DNA of 64,000 nt from Isoetes taiwanensis (Eukaryota > Streptophyta > Lycopodiopsida > Isoetales > Isoetaceae). The notes under the pieces are model-generated. The model was not told where the DNA came from, searched no databases, and saw nothing but the letters and a program-made list of their open reading frames with translations. The translations under genes were made by a program, and so were the position numbers. This document shows, one piece after another, positions 23,290 through 34,872 of the stretch. Where the stretch lies: NCBI GenBank assembly GCA_021234155.1, contig JAJEKV010000001.1, forward strand, positions 2,534,707 to 2,598,706, read 5' to 3'. Numbering within the stretch: the stretch's first letter is position 1; each line of letters begins with the position of its first letter.

Positions 23290-24720
23290 CAGGTAGAATG
23301 ACGCTCCCGCGATTTAGCGAGCACGCCCCCAAGATACATGTCGTGATCGCGACCGGCTAATGCTGCGAGCATGCCATCCTAACCGACGCGGTATTTGTGA
23401 TGTTTGCTAAAGTGTTCCTTAGGGGGGCCTCATGGGTAAAAGTGGCTACACTTATTGTTATCGTAATTTTAACCTTACTAAATATGGGTGCTACCAAGGG
23501 TCGTGGAAACTCCTGTAAATCCTAACTGGTAGCCCAGGGCACCAAACCCTAACTTTCCCTTTTTCACCCATGCTCTTCCGAAAGCTCCAGTGCATTTCGG
23601 CGCAGCCTGAGATATTCTGCACTCCCCGGCCTGATTCACCAGCTCGCCGATTTCTTCCACTCCGTGATCTTCAAAGGGCGTTATGCAGCGGCGCGTAGCG
23701 GGCCCTAACAGAGGAGCGTGCGGGCATTGCGGTGCCGCCAATCTACACCCGCATTGTGTAGTGTGTTTTAGTTTGGCTGAAATCACCCATAAGACCTCTA
23801 GATAGTGAGCGCAACTAAAGAACCTTAACTTCTTATATTTATTATTATTCTTATTTTATGATATGTGATGATCTGACCTATTTATCGAAGGTAGAGGCTC
23901 AAAAGTTGATGCTCCTTAGCTAGTCTCTTTTTAAAAGGCTTAATTTTGGTTCCTCAGGAAGAATCAAAACCCGCCGTGGTGCTGGACGAAATCAGCTTCA
24001 CAAGGTAAGCTCATGTCCCCGATTCATGAATCTGTCCCTTCAAGAGGCTCTATCTGTGGACTTCAAATACAGACTAGACCTTGCACCCACCTGGGTAGTG
24101 AATGCATGGCCCATTACCTTGGGGGTGGTGTGCCACCTCCCATGGAGTTCGGGCCGAGTACGCAAGGGGTCTCTGGGCCACTTGATTCAGCATGCTAGCT
24201 CGTGGCAGTCCCACCTCCCATCTGAATCGGGAGATGCAACCTGTAGGAGTCCCCTTTGGCTATGCATCCTGGCTGGCCACCAAACCCAAGATCTGTCAAC
24301 CTACCTAGTGAGAGGCAGATGGAGCTGACTACCCAATTGCTAGTATGTTCCTTTGCCGTTTCAACTCCACTGAGACAAGACTCACGCTGGATCTCCCCTG
24401 AGACTAGTTTACGCCCATCCCCGGTCCGAAAGCCCGATAGAATTCCCCTCGATGTAATCGATCTATGCGCATAGGTGGGTTTCATCCTCGTGGGTGGTCA
24501 TATAATATTGATGCGCGCTCACCTACATGTGAGTATTACGCCCGCCAGTAGCCCCGGTGGAGCATGCAGGTAAATGACTCTTCTCGCCTCTTCCCACCCG
24601 AACACTTCAAGGATGGAGGCTCATATTAGCATGGTCGCGGGCGTGATGAACTTCCTCGAGCAGGCTGGCTGAGTGCACCGTGAGCAGGCAGGACGCTACG
24701 CTGTGAGGCCCTGTTTTCTG
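23290..24720 (+). repeat. Dispersed module, copy C (3'-truncated)
   Basis: Collinear with copy B: TTAGGGGGG (about 23422), ACCAAGGGTCGTGGAAAC (about 23491), ACCAAACCCTAACTTTCCC (about 23540), CCCCTTTGGCTATGCATCC (about 24251), GTTCCTTTGCC (about 24347), GTAATCGATCTATG (about 24453). It ends near 24720, where LINE sequence starts. The palindrome and promoter part present in A and B is therefore missing, probably removed or displaced by the LINE. Confidence 0.7.
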
Positions 24721-24724
24721 GCAC

Positions 24725-27700
24725 TTCCGGCAATGCTATGCGCCCCGGCTATTGTTTGCTCGCTGTAAGTATGGGCGCCCAAAGTCGGATATGGTTGGTA
24801 CGCCAGCTTTGTCTCCCTATTGCTTCTTCAGCGACCAGTGTAAAAATTTTATTGCTTGATGATACGCAGCAGGCCGTTATACCGGCAATGCATGTGCTCG
24901 CCTGCTGCATAATAATTAGCGGTTGAGTGGAGGCAAGAGTGTATCGTTAATGTTTATGCCCCACCGGCCGGGCTGCAGCTTTTGTATGGGCCAGCAAATC
25001 TGAATAAGCCGCGGGGTGCCCTTGGTGGGGTTGCAGTCGCTTTGGTTGTCGCAGTAGGGGATGTAATATGCAGAGCCAGTAGAGGATCGCTTCGGGTTCC
25101 TCGAACCGCATTGTGCATGGGTTTGAGGGACTAAGTATTCCCAAGTGAAGGTGGATTTGACCTGAATATGGTCCTCGGGAACTGCCTTTCGCACTATTGT
25201 ACAGGCGATGGGTGCGCTGGGGCGCGGGGAGGCGTTAGGCATGACCAGCGCAGGCTCTGGCGCGCATCGATGGTAGTGGCCTTTGGCGTCAAGTAACATC
25301 TGCTCTTTACCCATTTCTCAATGGCCACCTCGTGTTTTGTCCAGCCGGTGATGCGTTGCCTCTCGCCCTCTTTAGGATCTGTGAAACCTGGCTTGAACAA
25401 TCTTACCGGGCTTCTATGCGGATTTCGCCCGCTAGCCAGAGTTACGCTGATACCTTTTCATCTCCAGCAGGTTCTGTGATGGTGACCGTGTGATTGGCCA
25501 AGGTGAAGCATTTTGCTGCGCCCTTGTAGCCGCGTTAGAGCGCGTGAGTTACGTGAGTCCCCATCGTGGAGCTGGAGAAATTCTCCTAGCTAGGCATTGT
25601 GGAGAATGCAAAGAAGCCGTTGCATTATTGCTCGAAGTGCTGAAGTGCAGAAATGCGTAGCCACCCTCACCCGTTGAAGGCTGCAGGTGTGGGGACATGC
25701 AAGCTCCTGTTCTTTAGAGCGCCTGTGGGTACGCCAAGGCGTTATCTAGCGGCGCCCCCTGCTTGCTTGATGGCCGGATTCTGGAGATCCGCCATCTGTG
25801 CAGGTATGCATGCTCATTTCTCGTGGTTTTCGCACACCCACTCTTCCCATATGAGATATGCAGAGCTTGTTTTGGGCTGCATTATCTATTCCGGCCTCAA
25901 CGGGGCCATGGAGAAAGCTTGGAGTGTGAGCTCCTTTCTGAGAGGACACGAAGCAGGCATGTATGTGCATGGCCAAGGATAAAATGGCCCCGTTGATGGT
26001 AACCCCTGAGTTCTTTCGACTACTGGCGGGGCCGCGAGTCTCTGCGTACTGTGTGTATCTTGAAGCGTCAAATTTCTCTCAAATGATAGATCTCAGTATT
26101 GTATTTATTTCTGCTTTGATTCCTAAGGCTTCTACCATTATCGGAGGCCTATCTCCTGTTGTCCTCAGGTACAAGATTATTGGCGAAAAGTCGGCAGTAA
26201 GCCGGGCTCTGGTGGTTGACTTCTTCCATTAAAATACAGCCCCAGTTTGTTCCTATGAAACATTTTGACTAATGTTGCCGCAGCTATGAGGGCTCCTTTA
26301 TTGGACTCACAAAGCGAACAGTCAAAGATTGTTTATCTGCTTCCTGACTTCATGTCAAAGCTTATATAGTGTCCATTTATTTTTACAAATTTTCATGATG
26401 TTGTAGCTAAATGCAATTTCGCATAGAGAGACAAATGCGTGAGATAGGCCTTACAAGCAATGTGTGTCAGGTGAACCTCCTGCCTTTTCTCTCCTTAAAG
26501 TGTGTTGGGTGTGGGACTGGGGGTGCCTTTCGGGTAATCGCTTTTTGTTTACGCATTGTAGCGCAGGCACCTCGCGCTTGTTTTTGGCCGCAGTGGGAGG
26601 GTGGTGGATGGGCTTCTGGAGCAGATGCAGCCACAGACACAACTAGCCATGTATACTTTTCTCTTCAAGTAAGTAAGAGAGAACCCAATGTGAAGGTTCG
26701 CCGGGATACTTCCCTGGCCTCGCATTCTTCCCAATTGGGGGTAAATGCTCCAGATATACCACCTGACCGGGCCCCTTGTTTGCCTTCTATTCCCTTTGGA
26801 AGTTGCGTTTCCTGTATGTGTGTACCAAGTCAAGGTATATTCCCTTTGAGGGGATACGTTTCCATGGGAGTGGGTAAGGGATGAGATTTTGCAGTGGGCT
26901 GCGTAAAACCCCTCTCAATGGTGGAAGGCAGCAATTTGTCCATAAGTGTAGATTACCGCCACCAAGATTTTCGTAGCACTCATGTGTATGTTATCTTAAG
27001 TAAGTTAGCTCCCTTTTGGTGAAAAGGTAAAGATAAGGCTACATGCTTTGATAAGTAAGATTTGCCCTAGGTGGACTGTAATTTACGGAAGGGGCTGCTT
27101 GTTAAAGTGGCTTCAGGAGTGTTCCTACTTCAGAGGATGGGGGCTTGGCCATTCCGGATATGGCTCGTGATAGTGTTGCGTGTGTTGCACTCCAAGTTTG
27201 CTTGGGAAAATTCCGCAGGATGGTGCCATCTTCTCCTGCGCTACCAAGTATTGGCAGCCCCATGTGTGGTGCATTTGGGAGTCACTGGGTGCATGTGAGC
27301 CGCCCTGCAGTAATCGCTTGTAGTCCTGCCTTCCCGCATGCAACTTTTCACTGGGCGTGTTAAAGTGTTTGACTGCAAGTGTGCTCAACGATTATGCTTC
27401 GGGCTTTATCGTTCTACCTCTTTCTCCTTTTCTTTCTAGAGTTGAGGCGGAAGCTATCAGGTTTTCACCTTGGAGGATCATCAGCGTTTATTTCAGGGAA
27501 GTTCTCGAAATTACTTACTTCTGTGGATGCTTGGACTGTGCTAGTTCCCACGCGTATATTCTGCACATACCTTATAGTCCCTGTGATGTGGTAAAAGTGC
27601 CTTGGGGTCTCATCCCGATGTTGTGTCTTTCGCCACAGGCGGCCCTGCTACTCGTACGCTATTCATGGCACGCCTCTTAGTGGTCTCTGGCAGTCTTCTG

Positions 27701-27775
27701 CCCCTCGATGGCTTCTGCCTGGACGTGGATATGGAGCTCACTTCCCCACCCGGTTAGGTGCTTCTCACGACAAAT
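24725..27775 (+). mobile_element. L1-type LINE, plus strand, 3'-truncated, decayed
   Basis: Endonuclease-like part: SRIWLV (about 24790) and IVNVYAPP (about 24945-24968), then a GxV-rich segment to about 25080. RT part: AGMYVHGQ (about 25955), DLSIVFIS-LIPK (26088-26130), RYKIIGEKSA (26167-26196), NILTNVAAA (26262-26290), a broken LDF-KAYDSV segment (26340-26372), and WWKGSNLS-like sequence (about 26920) followed by STHVYV (26975). The C-terminal part matches the minus LINE segment by segment up to GGATATGGAGCTCACTTCCC (27727). It then stops at about 27775 with no poly(A), so the 3' end is lost. The RT catalytic box is not recognisable. It abuts copy C on the left. Confidence 0.85.
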
Positions 27776-27779
27776 AAGG

Positions 27780-28260
27780 AAGTCAGCACACGCCGGCACG
27801 ATACGCCTGTTTCCCATACGACGTCTCTGACGGCGGCCGGGCCGCCGGTACGCCGCGGGCGGTGACGTTGTTGCATCGCCAAGATGTGCGACACGCAGCC
27901 AGATAGCGACGTTCGATGCAGCGCCAGACGTCAAGCAGACGATACTTTGACGCCGCCGCTAGACGTCGATGGCAATGGCTACCGTGAAATATACACGGAA
28001 TATAAGAATGGAATATCTATCACCAAAATTCACGCTGCCATAAAAGCTTTCACGCAGCATACGCCGTGATGCGGATCGACACGCGCAACGTACACGGGAA
28101 TATGGGCAACGGGTATACACGGAATATACACGGAATATACACGCAGCGTAGTGCCACGCAGGACGATGCAATTTTTGACACGGAATATACACGGAAAATT
28201 CAAAACTACAGATGTTTCAATGCGGGCAAAAAAGCCACGGATATGTCGACATGCTAATGT
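27780..28260. repeat. CpG-rich stretch with ACACGGAATAT tandem repeats
   Basis: Abrupt change to CpG-rich DNA (GACGCCG, CACGC) followed by repeats of ACACGGAATATACACGG, at least four partial units between about 27980 and 28200. It resembles other CpG/GACG blocks at 39830-40330, 44060-44345 and 50655-50720. It begins where the LINE is cut. Confidence 0.55.
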
Positions 28261-28579
28261 AGGGGAAAATAAAAACAGTGTACATATTTTATATAAATAT
28301 AAATATAAAATATTTTTTAAATAATCACAAAAAGTATTTTTATATTCATATTTCAAATAGTCACAAAATTATTTTCTTTTTATATTTATATTTTAAACTA
28401 TAATAGTGCTCAATAAGAGCCGGGCAAATGTTGGGAAATATTTGTATGGTTCTGCCCGCGCCTCGCATCATATTTTTTTATACATCTAATATATAATAGA
28501 AACCAAGTCCAGTCATTGCTAGGCTATAAAGTGAGTAAGCCAAAAAATTGATAACTTCCCTTCGCTCTATCCCCGCAGA
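28261..28579. repeat. AT-rich left flank of the pyrimidine tract
   Basis: Contains TTTAAATAATCACAAAAAGT and related pieces, which recur on the other side of the tract at about 30376-30425. The tract is therefore bracketed by similar AT-rich sequence. A pyrimidine-CAG (CCCCGCAG, about 28572-28579) marks the tract start. Confidence 0.5.
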
Positions 28580-30238
28580 AGGTTCCTTTTTTCCTTACTT
28601 TCTTACATTAATTCTTTTTCCTTTTCTTATTTTCCCTCGCATATTTACTTCCTTCTCTCTTTTTTTACCTCTCTTCTCCTCCTCCTCTTTTTCTTTTCCT
28701 TTTCTCCTTCTCATTTTTCCCTTTCCTTTCCCCTTTTTCACTCTGCTAGTTTCCTTCCCTTTTCACCTTTCTCTCCACCCTTCCCATTTTCTCATGATCT
28801 TTTTTCTCCTTCTTTCCCATTCCTTTTGCTTTTTCTTTCTCCCTTCATTTTCTATGCCCTTTTGTATTCCCTTTTCCCCAACCTTTTTTTTTATGTTTTT
28901 CTTTCCTCTCCTCACCCTCTTTTCTTTTATCTCCCCATATGCTCCTTCTTTTTTTCCCATTTTCTTTTCTTTTTCTCTCATGCTCTCTTTTCCTTTCCCT
29001 TCCCCTTCCTTCCCTTTTTATCATTTCTTTCCCTTCCTTCTTTTTTTCTTTCATCATTTCCCCAATTCTTTCCATTTTTCCCCTGTTCTTTCCTCTTCTC
29101 CTTCCCCTTCCTCTCTTTTCTTTTCCCTTTTCCTTTTCCCTTTCCTCTTCCCTTTCCCTCTTTCCCTTCTTCCTCTTTCCTTTCTTTCTCTTTTTTCCTC
29201 TTTCCTTTTTTCCTATATGCTTTTCCATTCCCCTTTTTTCCACTTTTACTTGCCTTTTCTTCCTACTTTTCCTAATACTTCCTCTCTTTTCCCGCCCCTA
29301 TTCCCTCTTTTTTTCTTTTTTCTTTTCCCTTTCTCCATGCTCTTTTTCCCTTTTATTTTACTCCTTTCCTCACCCCTTTCCCTCTCCAAAATTTTTCCGC
29401 GGCTCCTTTTCCCTTCCTTCTTTTCCATTTTCCTCCTTCTTATTCCTCGTTCTTTTTTCTTTCCCCTTTCCCTTTCGGGCCCCATTTTTCCTTTTCCCTT
29501 TTCTTTTTTTTCATCATCCTTTCTTTCCATGCCCTCTTTTCCTCTTTCCTTTCCACCCTTTTTTCCTTCTCTCTTTTCCTTTCCATTTTCCTGCACACTT
29601 TTTCCATTCCATTTTTTCCACCTTTTTCACATGCCCTTTTCTCCTCCTTTTCCCACCTCTTTCCCTTTCTCTTTTCCCTCTTCTTTTCCTCATTCCATGT
29701 TTTCTTCTGTTTTTTTGTTTTCGCTTTTCCTTTTCTTTTCCATCTCTTTTTTCCCTTTCTTTTTTCTTCTCACCCCTTTTCCTCTTCTTTCTATGCTGCC
29801 TCTTCTCCTTCCTCTCATTTCCCTCTCCCTTTTCCTCAGCCATGCCCTTTCCCTTTTTCGCTTCTCCTTCTTTTTCCTTTTTCCTTCCCTTTCTATTTCC
29901 ATGCCCTTTTTTCCTCCACCATTCTTATCTTCCCTTTTCCCTTCCTACACCCTTTTCTGCCTTCACATTTTTTCCGCTTGCTCCCTTTTTTTTCTTCTTC
30001 CTTTTTCCTCCCTTCCCTTTTTCTTTTTTTTCCCTGTTCCTCATTCCTTCACCCTTTCCCTCTCTTTTCCCTTTCTCATAGTGTCTTTTTCCTTCCTTTT
30101 TTCTCCCTTTCTTTTCTTTCCTTTTTCAAAGTGCTCTTTCCCTTTCTCCTTTTTTCTTCTCCGGCTTTTCCTTTTACCCGTGCCTTCCTTTTTGCCTCTC
30201 ACTTTGTCTCCCCTTTCTCCGCTTATCTTTCCCTCTCG
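28580..30238 (+). repeat. Polypyrimidine tract of about 1.66 kb
   Basis: The plus strand is almost pure C/T (runs such as CCTTTTCCCTTTTC) with only scattered A or G, mostly in ATG or CA pairs. It has no exact unit, so it looks like slipped, mutated (TTTTCC)n-type simple repeat. It creates an artefactual 593-codon frame made of Phe, Ser, Pro and Leu, which should not be annotated as a gene. Long homopurine-homopyrimidine DNA can form triplex H-DNA and stall polymerases. Confidence 0.92.
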
Positions 30239-30926
30239 AGAGACCAGAGGAAGCGAAGGCCAATCATGGTGGTGGGAAGTTGAAGTATACAAATTCTCTC
30301 AAATGCAATCAGCTATCTCAACTATCTAAATTAGCTCTTATATTTTATACGCTTAAAAACTTTATGGCTGGCAAGATAATCACAAAAAGTGAATTGTATT
30401 TATATTTTAAATAATCACAAAAGCATCGCTAAGAGTATATCCCACCCTTTTAGCCTGTAGCTACTCTCTCTGCATTCAAGTGGTAGTCATCCGGAAGACG
30501 TATTAGAGTGGCACGCCAAACCGGCCACCGCACGCTATGATTTCCATGCCTCCACGACGCTATGATCCTCGAAAGCCCCATGCGCGTCATGCTCTCTAGA
30601 CCTTCATTCATATCCGGCCATCACTTATAAAACCAAAGAATATGGCGCAGAATGTGTCTGCTATAGAATTATAATAATTTCTGGCAATGCACTCAGATTC
30701 CTACGTAAGGGAGAGTTCCTCGTCGTGATAACTCTGTTGATACGATAAACAGCCTCCACGCCCGCGGGCTACTTGTACGGCCGCTTGTTAGGTTTAAAAC
30801 CCTCGTGATAGATGTTCCTATGACAATATAACGAGTATTAGCTATAGGTGACATTTAAAGTTCTTATTAAAATTAATGTGAACTAATATAGCTCTTTACT
30901 TAATCTATAGAGAAACCCTTTTCGAT
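30239..30926. other. Right flank of the tract, nothing further recognised
   Basis: 30300-30430 repeats the AT-rich flank motif (ATAATCACAAAAAGT, TATTTATATTTTAAATAATC). The rest is non-coding, with no open frame of note. Confidence 0.4.
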
Positions 30927-31511
30927 CACGGAGCTCCAAATGAGATTCGCCAGCCACTTTTTAGCGTTTTGTCTACCGAAATTTGAGTGTTTGCTTCCGG
31001 ATCCCTTTCAGACGCCTCGAATGCAATCATTGCAAGGCACACAACATTATCACAAGTTAAAGTGAAATCACCAAAAAATAAGAAATACCTTGATATCTTC
31101 TTGTGAGATTAAAGTGGTTTAGGGACTTTTGACCAATCGCCTCCTTCTTTCGCACCGCTTCCAGCCTCACTTCACATGGTGCCTCTTTTGGATACAACCT
31201 GCGTGATCAACTTATATCAAAATAATAAAACAAGACTATGACTAGGGTTATGTACCTCCTTTTTCGTGAGTAAGCTCGCATCATCAAGTGAGCTTCTCCA
31301 GTTAAACGCTTGCTTTCTTATCTCCGGAAACTCGTTTATTTTATTTTTGACGCCTTTCATTTCATAAGTATTATAAGCGCCGTGCCAATTCCCCTATATA
31401 CCTGGAAAGCTAAGTAAACGCAGAGATATTATTTTAGTGACCAAGGCCCCTCGCTAGAAGTATAAAAGATACACTTCCCCATCATCCTTCTTATAGGAAG
31501 ATCGCCCCCTC
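30927..31511 (-). pseudogene. Possible exon chain of an unknown plant gene
   Basis: On the minus strand, four open blocks are separated by GT...AG-like gaps: 31511-31402 (SSYKKDDGEVYLLYF, a stop, then RGALVTK), 31353-31256 (EFPEIRKQAFNWRSSLDDAS), 31198-31089 (YPKEAPCEVRLEAVRKKEA) and 31015-30927 (ASERDPEANTQISVDKTL, ending GAP and TGA). Donor and acceptor dinucleotides are visible at each junction (GAG|GTACAT, GCAG|GTTG, CAAG|GTATTT). The implied introns are only about 48-73 bp, and phases do not all agree, so this may be partly chance. The protein was not recognised. Composition differs from the flanking repeats. Confidence 0.25.
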
Positions 31512-33232
31512 AAGCATAAAATGTGTATATAAAAAGTTGTTTATGTCTACCGTCAAATATATCCCGTCCCGATAAGAACCTTTTGAGCACTTTACAATGG
31601 CCTTATGAAGCAGAATGGCAACAAAACAAATAAATTTAGATGATGCGCACTAATATTTAAGGTTGATATCTTAAATAATATGCTCACATAACTTACATCA
31701 AAAATTATTATTAATATGATAGTTGGGTATATTCTGGCTAAATCACTCCGCAGTAATTTATACGCGGTCTAAAACAGCGTAAATGGACGCTTCTTCTTCT
31801 CGCTGGACATCGTGGATGCCGCCTGATCCTCCTCTCCAAGCCGTTGAAGCCACCATGTTCTTCTGACTCAACCCCTCAGTGGATGATCGCCGGGCATCTT
31901 CTGAACAGGGTCCGTTGCTCCACTACTTCGACCGGAAGTAATGAGAGAATGAGCATCTTTACCATGCCCAACCAAAGAAATGTTTGGTAATGAGTGGATA
32001 TATATTTACCGTTGAAATCTTCCTCCGTAAGTTCCTGCATTAGAAACTGGCTCTTTGCCTAGAATCCGACCATACTACGCCTAGCATTCTCAATATTCGC
32101 GAGAACGCGGAGTTTCCATAATCAACACCTTTTATGTCGCTAGAATATGGAGGGTCGCGCTTAACCGCGCTGGTGTCAAAGAGGCAAAATATGTCGCGAA
32201 TTTCGGTCTCTCTACGTGGCGGCTTTTATGAGGAAGGCGGAGCCAAAAGTGAGGCCGCAGTAAAGCACAAATATCATGCAAAAACAATTCATCATTTATT
32301 ATTTTATAAAAGCTATCTTTAATACTCCAAGAAACGCCTAGGTGTGGCATAGGTGGAGGTGTTACGCCTTGGAGGCATCGCCGACGACACTCTACCCCTG
32401 AGTCCTTCCTCCTATTTTCTAAACTCGCCCCTTTCTACACAAATTAAAACTCCATGCAAGCAAACTCACATACCCACTAGAGGGTAAAGTTTTATAATAA
32501 AACTATATAAATACTTATCTTCATTCTTGTTTATATTCTCCTCCTCGACGATTACATTAATTCTATTCATCGAGAAAAAGAGCACCTAGATCGGGTAAAA
32601 AAGAAATTGTGGAGAGAAACATTTGATAAACTATGAATGATATTGGTTGTAATAATAGAATGATACTTACAAACCATAGAGATGAAAAATAGTATTTTTA
32701 TGGTTCAAATGTGCCACTTTAATGAGCCCCTAAGCAGACTCTATCAGTAGCCAGCCTTGGACTGCCTTGACCTAAAGTGAGGGGGTATAGTATCTATAAT
32801 GCCATGAATATTAATGCCAGAAAAGAGGGGCCAAATGAGAAAACCGCTTAAGAATCGAGCCCGGCCATGATCGAAGTGGTATTAATTTGAATATAAACGA
32901 ATAGCTGAGAGAAAAGCGAACAAGTGCCTCTTGAATAAATACTCTAAATTTATATTCTTATCTTCTTATTTATATTGTGAAAAGTATCTGTGATATAGTA
33001 TGGGGTTATTACTTCCAACTCTAGGCTAGTTATGTATTATCGTGCCAATGTATCATGTCGCACCTAACCCTAAATTATCCCATCGGTATTTTAGTGCCAC
33101 ATCATGGAACCCCACGCTAAGCGGTGGCATACCATCATCAAAACCTAGGTTGTAAAATGTCACGCCATGACTTCCTATTGCTACACATCATAGTAAGTGT
33201 GTTATGTTACTCAAATCTCAGCTAGTGTTAAT
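31512..33232. other. AT-rich DNA, unassigned
   Basis: Contains a 72-codon minus frame (32132-32350) without recognisable motifs and several AT-rich stretches that could be introns of the exon chain to the left. No repeats or promoters were identified. Confidence 0.35.
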
Positions 33233-33290
33233 ATCATCAAACCCTAGATCGGTACACATGGCATTTGTAAGCAATCTAGGGTTTGATGAT
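33233..33290. repeat. Hairpin with telo-box arms
   Basis: Perfect 17-bp inverted repeat: ATCATCAAACCCTAGAT (33233-33249) and ATCTAGGGTTTGATGAT (33274-33290) around a 24-base loop. Each arm contains a telo-box core (AAACCCTA / TAGGGTTT). Related partial copies lie at about 33136 and 33303. Confidence 0.85.
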
Positions 33291-33555
33291 GTAGCATGCA
33301 AAACTTAGGGTTTGACGTGGCCCCAGAAGCTACACTTTATCTACAAGTTATGATTAGCCACCTTATTTACCATTAATAATAATTTTTGACATACTACTTT
33401 TTTCATTAGGTATAATTTTGACTAGCAAACATTTTATTGCTGCAAATAAGCCTCAAAATAGGAAGACAAAATTATATTAACACTTCTTGCAAGCATTTAA
33501 GGTGAAGCTGGCGTAGCCATCTCAAGTGGATCACACTCATATGTCAGCTCTCTCG

Positions 33556-34872
33556 CTAAATTGCATCGTGGAAAGCCCCCGCTGCTTTGAACACATCGGA
33601 CGACGCGAAAGCAATAGATGGGTTTATCCATGTACCAGCTCTATCCATCAATATTTGGACCTTCATATGTTGATGATGTCCGAATGGCAGTATCTGGCCT
33701 ATGGGGTTTATCTCAACACACAACCCCATAAGCCGCGATTGCCCGGACAAAACTGGGTTACATCTCGTGAAATGTAGCCCAGTGAATATGTCGATATCCA
33801 TGCCCCCATGATTGGTCATCCTCGATGATGATGTAAAACTCTTCTCCCACTCAAGGATATCGCACCGCTCCATCTTGTAGGCAATTTGTTCTTCTTGTTA
33901 ATTTGGCATTCGCCTGCAAAACGGAGGGCCGTGGTCCCACCCTCACCAATAGCCACCTACACATTTGCAGGGAGTCATCAAAATGGAGTTTGGACCCTTT
34001 GCAATTGGAGTTTTGTGTGTGTCCAACCCGGAGCGATGGCATGTGACTCCTTTCCGCAAGAGCGAGAGCTGGCCGTGGGACGACTTATACACGGTAGTCT
34101 TCATTTTGGCTTTCCAATTCGCGACTTATCCTTCATAGCAACGTATCACCCCTTCGGGAGCACTATACGCATCGACCATTCCTATAAGCAGGAGTAAACG
34201 CCCTGGGCAGATGTCAAGTACTCGCAGCGCGTTCCTCCGATTCATAAATGGTGCATCACCATTGGTCCCCGGGTCATACCCCCACAAAGACCTCAGGGCA
34301 AAAGTCCAAGGTGTGGGCCAATGCGCGGACTTGGGTTTCGGTAAACGGATATACTCGTCACCAAATGTCCATGCTGATGCAAATTTATCTTGGCCTTCCA
34401 CATACTTTATAATAATCATCTTGATTAAAGTACGGTTCCCAAGATCCTCGATTTGCATAATCCGCAAATTTTGTTTACTACCACCACTTACAACTCCAAC
34501 AAGATCCACAGAATGGGCCGGCCAATACCCCATTATCATGAGCCATGTAATGATAATCTAGCCCCCGTGACCAATAGAGCTCCCACCATGGATAACTATC
34601 TAACTCCTTCACCGCTCATCATTGAGACTCCAGCATCGCCATCTTGTAATCTTTAAGGCCTGACCTTGCACTCGCTTTCACTTATCAGGCCCATCGTCCA
34701 TACGAGATGCTCTCAAAAGATAGGTCGCTATAAGTGGCAATTTTATACTTGCGAAAATCAATTCCGTTCGATTGCAAACCCAAGACTCTAAGTTCTTTTC
34801 ATCATATCTTCCAACCTTCGCATTCCATGCCTCAAGCACCTCCCACATAACGTAATCGATACATTCTTTCAA
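33556..34872 (-). pseudogene. Unrecognised coding remnant
   Basis: Three minus-strand frames in the same phase (34872-34678, 34539-34126, 33873-33556) together cover much of 1.3 kb, with several stops between them. They contain YVMWEVLEAWNAKVGRYD, YVEGQDKFASAWTFGDEY and ALRSLWGYDPGTNGDAP. The composition looks protein-like (W, Y, D and G spaced as in globular domains), but I recognise no family. It may be a mobile-element-associated protein. Sharing a phase may be partly coincidence. Confidence 0.3.

Noticed and set aside
23230-23420. Histone H4-like resemblance (SRDNI, then APAI-RAR, then ILTDAV)
   Set aside because: Distances between the pieces do not fit H4 (about 60 instead of 93 bases), frames differ, and copies A and B show nothing similar. 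Probably chance.
11831-24720. Copies B and C as the two LTRs of the chromovirus
   Set aside because: No TG...CA ends or primer-binding site were seen. B is followed within 100 bp of a TATA box by a coding start, and two genes and a MITE lie between B and the pol region.
28548-30329. 593-codon open reading frame
   Set aside because: It lies in a pyrimidine tract. C/T codons (Phe, Ser, Pro, Leu) cannot form stops, so the frame is a composition artefact.
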